Of a DNA stretch of 64,000 bases, positions 8,764 to 19,000 are shown one piece after another. Numbering within the stretch: the first letter of the stretch is position 1; every line of letters begins with the position of its first letter. The stretch lies in contig JAHEBQ010000015.1 of the NCBI GenBank assembly GCA_024642205.1, positions 58,226 through 122,225 on the forward strand, read 5' to 3'. The notes below the pieces were generated by a model. The model saw nothing but the letters and a program-made list of their open reading frames with translations, had not been told where the DNA came from and did not search any database. This DNA is from Planctomycetaceae bacterium (GTDB lineage: Bacteria > Planctomycetota > Planctomycetia > Pirellulales > Pirellulaceae). The position numbers and the translations under genes were made by a program.

Positions 8764-10377
8764 CTATTTCGGTGGACTGCTAAAGTAAAACAACAGGAAC
8801 ACGAACGCAATCAAACTCGATAAACCAACCAGGTAACTCAGGTTTGCCAGCAATTTCCAGGTTTCTTCGGTCTGCAACGAGGATTGCGTCCATTCGAGTT
8901 CTCCCTGGTTCTCGTCAACCCGGTCAAACACTTTTTGCAGGAAAAAGTTTCGACCTTGATCGTGGCCCCCGAAATAGCAGCCGGCAAATCTTGGAAATTC
9001 CCCGTTGACGTTCGATGGCAGGCTGCAGCCCGTTCCCAACAGTACTTTCAGTCCGGGAAGGATCGTCGAATAGACACGGCACATGAATAAGGCCAGGTCG
9101 CGATTGCCTTGAACATGTTCTCCCGAAAGAGCATCGCGTTTCGTGAAAATCAAATGGATAAAATGATCGAACTCCTCGACAGCGGCCTGGGCGATGTGTT
9201 CGAGCTGCTCGGGCGTAGGTGGCGACCAGGTTCGAAAGCTTTTCCCAAACTTGCTTTTGACAAAATCGGGGCCGTTTTCCTGCATCAGCCGTTCTGAAAA
9301 ATTGATGAATCCCGGGTCCTTTTCGAAGCCCGAGACAAAAATCGTGACGGCGCACACCACTCCCAATTCCGAAGATATTCCGCCCAGGTCACTTCTCAAC
9401 TGGCGCGCCAATTCTTCCGGATAGCTTTCCAGTATCGAGACATTGGCGTTGACCAAAATGCCATTGATCGGACTGACCGGGTTTCTGGATCTTCGAACCA
9501 AAGCGCCCAGATGGTTGAGACGTTTCCTTTGTTCACTGATTTTCGCTCGTACGGATTCACGGTGGGGTGCCGGTTCCTGAATGATCTCCTGAACAACGGG
9601 TTTCGAAGGCGATGAAGAAGATCGATCTGCCGACGGCATTGCATCGGCCGCACGCACGGTGGTCATGATGGAAGCCTCATCGTCTTCCGGTTCGTCGAGG
9701 ATTGCCTGGTTGGGGACGTTGTAAAAGTCACTGATGTTGGCCGTGCTGGTGAACTCCTGTTCCTGGACGCCCTGGCGGACCCGCAATTTTTGCGATTTCG
9801 CTGCGAACTCGGTGAAATTGCCGACGTTGGCCAGAAACACGTATGCCTGATCCTGTGACGCATACCAGATCAACGTCTGTCCCGATCCGGTGACTCCCGC
9901 GATATCAAACTCTCGTCCGGACGCTTCCATCAAGGTCTTGATCTGCGTTGTGTCGCGCATTCCCAGGACCAGATAAATCGGTAGATCTTTCAGTTCCAGA
10001 CCGTTCTTTTCAAGCTCCTTGAGCCCCACGTTCCACGATTCATCGATATCGGGATAAGGCGACCTGGGAGGTTGAAACAGGATCTTCAGGAAGAAATACA
10101 GGACGATCGGGATGGCACAGATGACCGCCAGTGTTACACCCCAACCGATCCATTGGGTTGGCCTTTCGGCCGCTGCATCCCCTCCGCCGAACCGGGTGAA
10201 GATCCAGATCAGGAGCAGGAATACGAAGGTCAGGACTGCCGCGAGTACTTCCGGTCTGAGGCCGGCAAGCCACTTCAAACCTGGAATTGCGCGTCGCAGA
10301 AACCCGAAAAAATTGCGCAGCGGGGCCAGGATGAAGTTGAAGGTGTTATTGAAGATGGCCTTAAAAAACAAGTTCAT
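8764..10377 (-). CDS. Short TssM/IcmF-like protein with degenerate Walker A
   Basis: The 537-residue product starts at ATG 10377 (MNLFFKAIFNNTF), overlapping the tssL-like gene by 17 bases. Two membrane segments (VLAAVLTFVFLLLIWIF and GVTLAVICAIPIVLYFFL) precede a TssM-like GTPase-type domain. At YLVLGMRDTTQIKTL the Walker A consensus GxxxxGK[ST] is lost (IKT instead of GKT). The following block GILVNANVSILESY...SELGVVCAVTIFVSGFEK matches the TssM pattern NGVLL...LGV..PVYVLFTKCD, but the nucleotide-specificity residues differ. A further membrane helix (LIAFVFLLFYF) ends the protein. Canonical TssM is roughly 1100-1300 residues with a large periplasmic part, which is missing here. It would pair with the TssL-like protein in an inner-membrane complex. 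Nucleotide binding is doubtful. Confidence 0.75.
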   Translation of the reverse strand: MNLFFKAIFNNTFNFILAPLRNFFGFLRRAIPGLKWLAGLRPEVLAAVLTFVFLLLIWIFTRFGGGDAAAERPTQWIGWGVTLAVICAIPIVLYFFLKILFQPPRSPYPDIDESWNVGLKELEKNGLELKDLPIYLVLGMRDTTQIKTLMEASGREFDIAGVTGSGQTLIWYASQDQAYVFLANVGNFTEFAAKSQKLRVRQGVQEQEFTSTANISDFYNVPNQAILDEPEDDEASIMTTVRAADAMPSADRSSSSPSKPVVQEIIQEPAPHRESVRAKISEQRKRLNHLGALVRRSRNPVSPINGILVNANVSILESYPEELARQLRSDLGGISSELGVVCAVTIFVSGFEKDPGFINFSERLMQENGPDFVKSKFGKSFRTWSPPTPEQLEHIAQAAVEEFDHFIHLIFTKRDALSGEHVQGNRDLALFMCRVYSTILPGLKVLLGTGCSLPSNVNGEFPRFAGCYFGGHDQGRNFFLQKVFDRVDENQGELEWTQSSLQTEETWKLLANLSYLVGLSSLIAFVFLLFYFSSPPK

Positions 10378-11062
10378 GAAGCCACTCGATCTTATAGAAC
10401 AGGTATCCCAGTAATACTCCCAGCCCAACGATTCCGAACAACGCCGCCGAGGCGAAGTCAATCTTTCCACTCATTGGTGGCGCACCCAATCCTTCGGTCG
10501 TCTTGATTTTAAGGTTCGTGGAGCCTTCGCCGATCGGGAGATATTCCGCAGTTCGTTTTAACCAATCGCGGAGATCGGTTTTCAAATGATACCGATTTAC
10601 GAATTCCTTGGCGCGCTGTGCGTATTCCGGATTTTTTGAGCGCAGGTCAATGTACATTCCACGAAAGCCGAGAGCGACGCACAGGAAAAACGCTTCGATT
10701 GCATTTCGATCATTGTGGCGGATGGCCTCTTCGGCCTGGATGTAAAAATCATTGTGCGAATTCTTGGTTTGAAAATACGCCACTTCGAGTGAATTGTTTT
10801 TCCACCATTCCCGACCTTGCCAGGGTAGTGAGATACACTGTTCGTCGACCCAGGCGACAAGGGCATATTGCACACGGCGCCAACTGGGTTCATTTTTCGA
10901 CTGTAGTTGCCGCTGGGCCTTATCGAACGCCTTCTGAATTCTGACCTGGGCGTCTTTCACCTGAGCCAGATCCCAGTCGGTAGGCCGTGCCTTGATCTCG
11001 TTCAGCAGTTTGAGCGTTGTGTCAATGACGGGTGCGATAGCGGTAGCGAACGAGCGTTCCAT
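10361..11062 (-). CDS. tssL: TssL/DotU-like inner-membrane protein
   Basis: This 233-residue protein has the cytoplasmic helical DotU/TssL domain followed by a single C-terminal membrane helix (ALFGIVGLGVLLGYLFYKI), the usual tail-anchored topology. Recognisable family features are YALVAWVDEQCISLPW at ~86-101, the W-rich segment REWWKNNSLEVAYF and EAFFLCVALGFRGMY at ~143-157. TssL forms the T6SS membrane complex with TssM and contacts the baseplate through TssK. The gene starts 3 bases after the tssK-like stop and overlaps the short tssM-like gene, so the three are translationally coupled. Family membership is clear; whether the system is a working T6SS is not. Confidence 0.85.
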   Translation of the reverse strand: MERSFATAIAPVIDTTLKLLNEIKARPTDWDLAQVKDAQVRIQKAFDKAQRQLQSKNEPSWRRVQYALVAWVDEQCISLPWQGREWWKNNSLEVAYFQTKNSHNDFYIQAEEAIRHNDRNAIEAFFLCVALGFRGMYIDLRSKNPEYAQRAKEFVNRYHLKTDLRDWLKRTAEYLPIGEGSTNLKIKTTEGLGAPPMSGKIDFASAALFGIVGLGVLLGYLFYKIEWLHELVF

Positions 11063-11065
11063 TGC

Positions 11066-12511
11066 TTATTTTTTTTCTCGAATGGCGAAGACGGCAAATT
11101 CTACGCGAAATTTCTTGTCACCTGGTTGAAGATGGATCGTCTGGTTGTTTTCCAGATCAGCGAGGTTTTTGACTTGATCACTGTTGAGTCGCAATGCGAT
11201 TGCCCCTTCGGATTTCACTTCATCCCAAAGATCATCTTCGGCAATGGAGAAAAACGACCAGCCAGGTGTCTTCGGTAAAACGGTCGGAACATTACGAAGT
11301 GTACGCAGTTTCAGGCCACGGGCCTGTTTTTCATAACAGTAGTCAACGAAGCTGGGCTGTGCCAGCTTCCAGGCAACAGACCGATCGAGGTTCGACAGGC
11401 ATTCGCTGGAACTCAAATCCATTGAATGAATGCCAAGTACCAATTGCCAGTTCCTGGAAAACCATTCCGACTCAATGTTGACCCGTAGTTTCGCTCGACC
11501 CGTGCCCTTGAAAAATCGTTGAAAATACCCTTCATCGCCGATGTCAATCAGGACGCGGATTCGATCGAGCGCCCAGCGAAAAATTGTGTAGAGGTCATCG
11601 TGGTCGTATCGGGGCATGTCACCGATGCTCTTGTCGGCACCGAATACGGAGAGGCGCCCGATCAACTGACAGAGCATCGCGTAGGCATCAAACGGGTGGA
11701 CACCGTCGGAAAATGCATAGCAATTTAAACCACCTAACGCCTCGTTAATGGTTCGCAGTAACATCAGGCGTTCTACCGCGCCAGCCACCTGGGTCGCGAA
11801 TGTGGTGCCGGTATCGACCACCTGTCGTCTCAGGATCTCGGCCCGGCTGTTGAGCAAATCATAGACCGACTCAAGTATATTTCGCTGCAGATCCGGATGC
11901 GAGCGCACCGTCAAACACGGTGGATAGTAGGTTGTGTCTCGCTTCAGCCGACCATCGACGTCCCGGGAACGAGTCAATCGAAATACCGGTATTGCTTCGT
12001 AGCCATCCAGATCGTCGGATTCAAACAGGAAACGGATGTTCAGCGAGCGTGTTTCGACTTCCTGTGGATTGCCGCCGGCGACCTCATCTTCCAGCTGTCT
12101 GAGGCTGGCCAGGTATCGAACTTGACCGTTGCCAGCGCCGACGGCAACATTCGGTTTCGACAATTTGAGATGCGGAACCCCCAGATAAATCCTGATTCCG
12201 TTCTGATCGCGCAGGAACTCGACGAACTTTGGATCAGATTCGAGTTTCTGATTCAGATCGACCCGATCGACAATGGAATCATCAAATGCGATGACAGTCC
12301 CCATTTTTGTTCTGGCACGGAAACGCACGATTTGCAGAATCTGATTCTCAAGGGCATCCTCATTCAATTCTATCGAGAAAATACCGTAGTTATGACCCTG
12401 ATCGAAACTGGACGACAAACCGATGAGCTCATGCCAATAGCGATCTGCCGACTGGAAATGGTGAGGACGAAGAAAAAGTCCTTCTGACCAATTAAGTTGC
12501 TTATGTTGCAT
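11066..12511 (-). CDS. tssK: TssK-like T6SS baseplate protein
   Basis: The 481-residue product opens with MQHKQLNWSEGLFLRPHHFQ, the TssK signature (VxWxEGxFLRPxHFQ). The rest follows the family length (about 450 residues): a beta-rich shell domain, a central helical region around NSRAEILRRQVVD and a C-terminal receptor-binding domain. An ATG five codons upstream at 12526 is an alternative start. TssK links the phage-like baseplate to the TssL/TssM membrane complex. It is the first gene of a three-gene minus-strand operon and is divergent from the FHA gene across about 180 bp that must hold both promoters. No tssB, tssC, hcp, vgrG, tssE, tssF, tssG or clpV is visible in the window. Confidence 0.88.
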   Translation of the reverse strand: MQHKQLNWSEGLFLRPHHFQSADRYWHELIGLSSSFDQGHNYGIFSIELNEDALENQILQIVRFRARTKMGTVIAFDDSIVDRVDLNQKLESDPKFVEFLRDQNGIRIYLGVPHLKLSKPNVAVGAGNGQVRYLASLRQLEDEVAGGNPQEVETRSLNIRFLFESDDLDGYEAIPVFRLTRSRDVDGRLKRDTTYYPPCLTVRSHPDLQRNILESVYDLLNSRAEILRRQVVDTGTTFATQVAGAVERLMLLRTINEALGGLNCYAFSDGVHPFDAYAMLCQLIGRLSVFGADKSIGDMPRYDHDDLYTIFRWALDRIRVLIDIGDEGYFQRFFKGTGRAKLRVNIESEWFSRNWQLVLGIHSMDLSSSECLSNLDRSVAWKLAQPSFVDYCYEKQARGLKLRTLRNVPTVLPKTPGWSFFSIAEDDLWDEVKSEGAIALRLNSDQVKNLADLENNQTIHLQPGDKKFRVEFAVFAIREKK

Positions 12512-12689
12512 GGTTATACTAGACACCGCCGTTCGGAATTTTTGGACACGAAATCTCCAACAAGATGCGATGTTACCTGATTGTCACATCCGACAGTTCA
12601 TCCAGGTTCGAATTGCCCAGCAGATGACTTATTCATTTTGGTCATAACCACTGCATTCTACAACTCAGTTGTTAATTTGGATGCTGAAG

Positions 12690-14594
12690 ATGAAAATTCA
12701 AGTGCAAATTGTACAGGGTCCCGCGGCCGATTGCGCTTTCACCATTGAGAAAAATACCAGCTGCGTCGTCGGTCGTGGAGAAGAAGCCGATTTCCAGATC
12801 GAGAACGACCAACTCATTTCACGTGAGCACTTCTCTCTCGGATTTGATGGCAGCGCGATCACATTGACGGACCTGGGTAGCACCAACGGAACTTTCGTCG
12901 GTGGACATGCGCTGGTCAAAGGCCGCCCCGTTTACCTTAGCGATGGTCAGAGTTTCATCGCAGGTCGGGTATCCAAGTTTGTCGTCAGCTTTGTCGGGCA
13001 ACCCTCACACCCCACGCCACCGGCTCCCGCGCCTGCTGGCGGGCTGGTCCCGGGCGCTCCGCCGCCAGACCCGGTCCCACGTCAAACAAATTTTGGGTCG
13101 AGCCTCTTCATTGAAGGCGATGCACCTCCACAAACTCCCCCATCATCACCAGATAGCGCAGGTGGCAATTTTTCCCAGTCAATCGTGAAAGGCATTGGCG
13201 GGGGCCCTGGAATTGGAGGTGATTCAGGTTTTGGTGGCGCGACCGACCAAAGCGGTTTGTTGTTTGCGAATCCTTCGTCTCCGGGGGGGGTCAAGCTTGG
13301 TGAGGAGGGATTTTCGGGCCGGCCACAACATTCCGGGCCATCGTCCCCCGCTTCATTTCCGGAGATTCCCCCTGACAGACCTGAATTCGTCGACGGTGAT
13401 GAACAGGGCTTTGATAGTGAAGGTTCAATTGCCGCTCCGGGTGACATTGGCGCCCGGGACGAAGATTTTCCTCCGTTGGCCGGGGCGGAATCAGAACCCA
13501 AGCAATCCGCAACTGGTGCTAGCCAGCAAACTCCCAAACCGGTCGAGCATTCCTCAACCAGTCCTTTCGCATCGATCCAGGGAGTTCCCGTATCGCCGAT
13601 CGCGGATCGACCCACCCAGCCAACCGGGAATCCAGCTCCCGATTTGCCCGTTCCGTCCTCGTCATCGGCGGTTTACGACGGGAGCATTTGCGCTCCGGGA
13701 CAATCCAACCAGGCTCAAACCGATTCTTTTTTTTCAGAAGGATCGAATGCCGACGTGGGAAGTATTTTGTTGCCGAACCAGATGCCTGTCGATCGGCCAG
13801 GACATTCCAGGTCTCCCGCCCCACCGAAGAGTACGGAAGTCCCACCCGGTAAGATAGGCTTCGTCCTGCGTGAATTGTCAAACGGACTGTTTGTTCACAG
13901 CGGTAACGACGTATCGGATTTGCGGTTGGTCCTCAAGACGCTGCAAAACAGTTTTGAATCGATTTACTGTGTGCACGTTTCCCGGACCGGTATGGTTCCC
14001 TCTGCCGTCACACCTGAACTGGACATTGCACCCCAACCCGAACCGGGCAAACCGCAAGCCGGAGACCGTGTTGATCGGGGGGATTCCAATGTGGAAGCAG
14101 CGAACGTCCAGTCGCCATTTGAAAACCTCAGCATTGAAGAGAATGCGCCGGTTGCTGCCCCGCACCCAGCATCCTCCGCGATTCAATTTGGGATTCCGTT
14201 GTTTGCCTGGCTTCCCGAAGCCGTGCGTCGGGATTATCCAATCCTGCTGACCCAAGAAGAATTCACTTTTGAACTCAATGACTTTTGGAGTGCGGACGCA
14301 ATCGTCTGCCTGTTTGGTTCTTCCGCGAAACAGCTCGCCGATCACTGTCTGGAACTGGTCAGGACCAACCTCCGGACTGGCAAGCAAGAAGATGGAGTGT
14401 TCGGTTTCTGCTGGCCGTCCGTCCTCTACTCGACGCTGGAGTCCCAAGGCGAAAAAGCAATCAACCGTATCTTCGAAGGTGGCGTTGCTGCATTTCTCGT
14501 GGAAGACCCGCAACAGGAAGTCGCCTGGAACATCTTTAGCAAGTCCAACTTGACAGAATTCCTTGGCGCTGCGGGGTTTGTGCCGCAGTCATGA
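12690..14594 (+). CDS. FHA-domain protein with proline-rich linker and DUF4123-like C-terminal region
   Basis: The ~634-residue protein has an N-terminal FHA domain at ~1-95 with the hallmark residues in GRGEEADFQI, SREHFSL and DLGSTNGTFVGG. FHA domains bind phosphothreonine peptides and regulate T6SS in several bacteria. Residues ~105-390 form a long Pro/Ser/Gly-rich disordered linker. The C-terminal ~230 residues contain IVCLFGSSAKQLADHCLELVR and GVFGFCWPSVLYSTL, which resemble the core of DUF4123, a T6SS effector-adaptor domain; this match is made by eye and is tentative. ATG 12690 is preferred because GGA lies about 9 bases upstream; ATG 12681 and TTG 12669 are alternatives. The gene is divergent from the tssK-like operon, which supports a role in the same system. 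No kinase or phosphatase partner is nearby. Confidence 0.7.
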   Translation: MKIQVQIVQGPAADCAFTIEKNTSCVVGRGEEADFQIENDQLISREHFSLGFDGSAITLTDLGSTNGTFVGGHALVKGRPVYLSDGQSFIAGRVSKFVVSFVGQPSHPTPPAPAPAGGLVPGAPPPDPVPRQTNFGSSLFIEGDAPPQTPPSSPDSAGGNFSQSIVKGIGGGPGIGGDSGFGGATDQSGLLFANPSSPGGVKLGEEGFSGRPQHSGPSSPASFPEIPPDRPEFVDGDEQGFDSEGSIAAPGDIGARDEDFPPLAGAESEPKQSATGASQQTPKPVEHSSTSPFASIQGVPVSPIADRPTQPTGNPAPDLPVPSSSSAVYDGSICAPGQSNQAQTDSFFSEGSNADVGSILLPNQMPVDRPGHSRSPAPPKSTEVPPGKIGFVLRELSNGLFVHSGNDVSDLRLVLKTLQNSFESIYCVHVSRTGMVPSAVTPELDIAPQPEPGKPQAGDRVDRGDSNVEAANVQSPFENLSIEENAPVAAPHPASSAIQFGIPLFAWLPEAVRRDYPILLTQEEFTFELNDFWSADAIVCLFGSSAKQLADHCLELVRTNLRTGKQEDGVFGFCWPSVLYSTLESQGEKAINRIFEGGVAAFLVEDPQQEVAWNIFSKSNLTEFLGAAGFVPQS

Positions 14595-14705
14595 AACAAA
14601 TCGAAAAGGATCGATCCGAGGCGAAGGTCCCGTGTGCTGATCAATTTCAGAGGGAGATCTTCTGTCGACTCCGGATTGTGTCTTCCGTCGCGACGATTTG
14701 CATTC

Positions 14706-15887
14706 CTATTCGACGATTCCCAGACGAACTCGTTTGGAAATACCCAGATTTCGGACAACGCCCAAATCGTCCACTTTGATCAAGGCATTGCCTGGTTGGC
14801 TTGAAATGACCGTGCCGAAGCTGATGTTTTCTTCGTCGCACGCAATCACCAGAGGCGAACCGACCGGGAGTCTGTATGAACGTACCAACTCAATCGTGAC
14901 GTTCGAAAGGTCGGGCTGAATTGCGTCGACGACTCCGCGAATTTCGAGTTCTTCGAGAGCCGGATCGTTCCAGGCAGGACCATGTGACGTACGGCTGGAG
15001 ATGATTCTTACCGGGACCGAGCCAGGAAGCGGCGGAAGGTCTGAGTTAGCGCTATTGGGGGCTTCCGTGTCATTCCCGTTTTGGCTGTCGTTTTGCTTTT
15101 TCTTCGCTCCGTCGTTTTCGTCCTGGTTTGTGCCGGGATCGGTCAGCTCATCGACGCCCTTGTCGGATGCTGCGCCGCCTTTGTCAATGAGATCTGGATC
15201 GGGAACGGGTGGCTTGGGTTCTGGAACTTTCTTCTCCGGGAACGCAGGACAAACAGCAAGAGCCCGCTGAGCAAGGTTTCTGACTTGTTCGTTCGGTTCG
15301 AGGTAGCATCCTGTGTCATCCGTTTTGTAGGCAATCTCCTCAAGGGCTTTTACGACGCCAGGAGAACAGCAGGTGCCGCATAGTCCCTGGCAGCTGCATG
15401 CGTTACCAGCGTTGTCGAGCACAACGCACATGGCAGCGATCCGGACATCGAGGGAGCAATCCTTCATTCCTTCGACGATGGCCTTTTCAACCAGTCCTTC
15501 TGTTTGTTTGTTGTAGCACGAGCAACCAACGGAAGAGATATACTTCAAGGCTTTGATCTTCTGGGGTGCAAGGTCCTGATCAATTTTCATTTTGGCAGCC
15601 ACTTTCAGCATTTCGGGTTTCCCCTCTTCAAGATTGGCTGGATCGGCAATCCTCAACAATCTCGGTTTTCGCTCTTTGCCTGGCTTTAAGCCATTCCGGT
15701 TGACCAAAGAGTCTTTGAAGAGTTTTGTCCGAGCAACGCCTTGGGGGATACCCAATTTGTGCCAAAACGTCACAACATCTGGATTCAGGTGAGCCTGCTG
15801 GCCGGGCAATACCTGGGCGTTAGCGTTCGGGACTTCCGCTGCCACGATTGAAAGCAAGACCACAACCAAGAATACGTTCGCACGCAT
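14706..15887 (-). CDS. Exported Cys-rich HEAT-repeat protein
   Basis: The 393-residue product starts MRANVFLVVVLLSIVAAEVPNANA, a clear signal peptide cleaved after ANA; an ATG six codons upstream (15905) is possible. Residues ~90-215 form short helical HEAT-like repeats with many cysteines: VGCSCYNK, MKDCSLDVRIAAMC, GNACSCQGLCGTCCSPG, TGCYLEPNEQVR. Proteins with this Cys pattern between helical repeats are, from memory, common in planctomycetes, and the cysteines probably form disulfides or bind metal. A Pro/Asp/Asn-rich linker (~220-300) leads to a C-terminal beta domain (IRGVVDAIQPDLSNVTIELV) that may be a KOW/SH3-like barrel. It sits between two groups of the T6SS-like block but on the opposite strand. 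Specific function unknown. Confidence 0.75.
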   Translation of the reverse strand: MRANVFLVVVLLSIVAAEVPNANAQVLPGQQAHLNPDVVTFWHKLGIPQGVARTKLFKDSLVNRNGLKPGKERKPRLLRIADPANLEEGKPEMLKVAAKMKIDQDLAPQKIKALKYISSVGCSCYNKQTEGLVEKAIVEGMKDCSLDVRIAAMCVVLDNAGNACSCQGLCGTCCSPGVVKALEEIAYKTDDTGCYLEPNEQVRNLAQRALAVCPAFPEKKVPEPKPPVPDPDLIDKGGAASDKGVDELTDPGTNQDENDGAKKKQNDSQNGNDTEAPNSANSDLPPLPGSVPVRIISSRTSHGPAWNDPALEELEIRGVVDAIQPDLSNVTIELVRSYRLPVGSPLVIACDEENISFGTVISSQPGNALIKVDDLGVVRNLGISKRVRLGIVE

Positions 15888-16068
15888 TGGACTCTCCAAG
15901 AACAACTGAGTTAACCACCTTCTACGCTACTATCTATCGATTTGCACCAACGGGTTTTATTAGATTAAGATATTCGAGTGATACACTGGGAAAGATCGGG
16001 AGAATTCCATTTTCAAGCACATCCGTTGTTACCGTCAAAACCAGAACCCATAGAATTGAGCGAGTTGG

Positions 16069-19000
16069 ATGGCGAAGAAAAATTGGCGTAATTCAGACGC
16101 GCCGAGGGATCAACCGCGAACCGATCGTTCCGGTTGGGCCGGTTCTTCCGAATCGAAGGGTCTGGGGAGTGCTGGCAGAGCACTGGTCCTGTTGATTTCC
16201 GCCGGAATATTGGGAGGTTTGATTGCCCTGTATGGGCGGCTGATTCCTCCAGAAATCAGCACACCGCTTGTTTTTTGCGATTCCTATCCCGCCTCGCAGG
16301 GAGAATCCATCCTCTCCAGTAATGCGTTTGCTCAGGAAACGGAAAACCTCCTGATCAATGAAACCAATGACGATTTGGCCGCGACGCTGGCGAATTTTCG
16401 TTCGATTCAGGATGTCGAGGTTACGGCCAATGGGCCCGACAGGAACGTGGTCCTGTTCTACGTCTACGGCGACATTTTCCTGACTGAGGCAGGCGAACCC
16501 TGTCTGCTTTCGCATGACCGTAGAACGGGACAAGCCTGGGATGGGAATGCGGTCCAGGCCTCAACCAACGCCGAACTTCGTGAGTTTTTGGAAAAGGTCT
16601 GTCGCCTCGACGTTGGCCCGGAATCGGAAAACGGCAATCAACGAATTGTAGTGCTCGATTGCGGTCGATTGGATTCCGGAGCGTTTTCCAGTGTCGCGCC
16701 CGAACCGATTGCCGAATCCGTGGAATCCGTCATCCGGATCCTTCGCGATTCCAAGGTTCCCAATTCCGACCGGCTTTGGGTCTTGCTGGCAACCGATGAT
16801 TATCAACTGGGTTGGACGTCTCCAGAATTGAATGGATCCGTGTTCGCCTATTTTTTTTCGCAGGGTTTGAGAGGCCAGGCCGACCGAGATGGCAACAGAA
16901 TTGTTTCCCTGGGTGAATTGAGTGCTTACGTTCGGGAATCGGTCGCGCGGTGGGTTGAAAATTACCGCGATGCGATCCAGACGCCGCGGTTGTTGTGTGG
17001 TGGAGATCTGGATAATGCCGATGATATTCAATTGGTTCACCATCAATCCAGACAACCCAAGCCTATTTCGGGACTCAACCAGAATTCACTCCACGATGAA
17101 CTCTGGAATCAAGCCTACTCGGTTCGTCAGCCACATCGACGTCAGATCGCCTGTTCCGGGTTGGTTCGGCTTGAGCAACTCAGGTACTGCCAACCCAAGG
17201 AATACACTCAGCTGACCAACAAGGTCAAAACGCTCTTGAAAGATGCGAGCGAGACATTTCAACTCGACCATCGACAATCGACGAGCGTGTTTGACGAGCT
17301 GGTTGACAGCGGAATTAATGCCGCGGCGATTGCCGACCTCCGAGACTACCTGAAGCCTCAAGCGGTAAAACATCCTGCCGCGGGAGTTCAGGAAACCAAC
17401 ATCGGTGATCGAGACAATAACCAGACCCCGGAAGCCGCCGGGGATTCTGCCAACGAGCCGGACCAGGAAGACCCGGCCAAACGAAAAACACCAGGCCGGG
17501 CAATCATGCACCTCGATTCCCTTCAGCGACTTGCACTGGTATGGCACTTCCTGGTTCACAAGCGTTCCGGCAACGACGTCTTTGGGCAGCCGCAGTTGAA
17601 CGAATCCCTAGGTTTCATTAGGCACGATGATGCGTCCAACCGGGAATGTGACGACTTGGCCGAAATGCAATTCCTGGTCCTGCTCAATGACAACCTTCCC
17701 TGGCAGGCGAACGGGTTTGACGAGTCCGTTTTCCACGGTGCCGTTCGGTGTTTTGATGCCTCCGAGTCGTTGATGCAAGGGTGTCTGGGTTCTTATAGTG
17801 ATGATGTCCAACCGCAGCGACTGAATGAGGCCTGGCTAAATTGGAGACATATTGGCGCGGAGTTCGAACAACTGGAAACCAGGAGAAGGTTTGCCCTGGA
17901 CCAAGCCATTGCCGGACAATCTCAATCGTCGTCCCTGGAATTCAGTTTGCTCCTCAAGGACTATCGTGGTTTAAGTGATGAATTGGCAGACATGATTGAG
18001 GCACGCAACAATGCGGAAAACCTCTTGTTTGCATTGCCTTATCTTAGGTCGTTCGCTCTTCGAGACTCGCTCTACCGCAAGCACGCAGAATCCGGGGAAT
18101 CCGATTTCTGTTTACCGCTGACCGAACTTGCCTCCCTGGAAAAGATGGCCAACGGCATGATCTTGCTGGTGACCGGACCAGCCATGCCGGTTGACTCGCG
18201 AAAACGCCTGAAACGGCTGGATGAAGAATCTGGCCAAATCGCGGGCCAGATCCGGGGAGTCCTGGGTCGGATTGCCAGCGATACGGCCCAGTCCCAATCG
18301 GCGTCAAAGTACGTATTCGACGCCCAGAATTTGTTGATGACTCCACTGCCGGAGTGGATCGATCAGGCATCCAAGGTCTCGGCTTCGACACGCTACGACA
18401 TTCTCGACCAGCTGGGCAGTCGCCTGGCTGAACAGCAGAAAATGTACTTCGATTCTGTTGGCAGCGACGATCCGATTGACGCGCTTGACCTGGATTCGAT
18501 CGCCATCAACTTTCGGGAATCGTCCGTTCGGAAGCTGGCAGAGTTCAAAAAGGTATTGACTCAAACGGTGCCGGTCGAGTCGCTCGTGCCGGAAACGGAG
18601 ATGAACATTTCGTGGAGTGAGGTTCAATCATTCGTGACAACCTTGCCGACCGTCGAACAGCTCAAGAACCCCGATCCGGACAATGGCGCGTTTGCGATCC
18701 CGGATGGGTCGGTGCTGACGAGTGAATTGTTGCGTCTTGATAAAATTGATCAGAATATTCGAAGTTCCGGACGATCGATTGGATTGGCAAAATCGGTTGC
18801 GGATATCGATCAACAACGGGCACGACTGACTCAGTTTGATGTCCAGCGACGCATGCTGAATCGGGCGATTTGTGACTTTTGGGGCGCGGGAGATGTGGCG
18901 AAACGCACCGAAACTCCGCCTCCTTTTGTTCGTCGGGTGAACGCTCATGCCCGCAATCTGCAACTGATCTCCGAGAGCATGACGGACTTCCGACTGGAAG

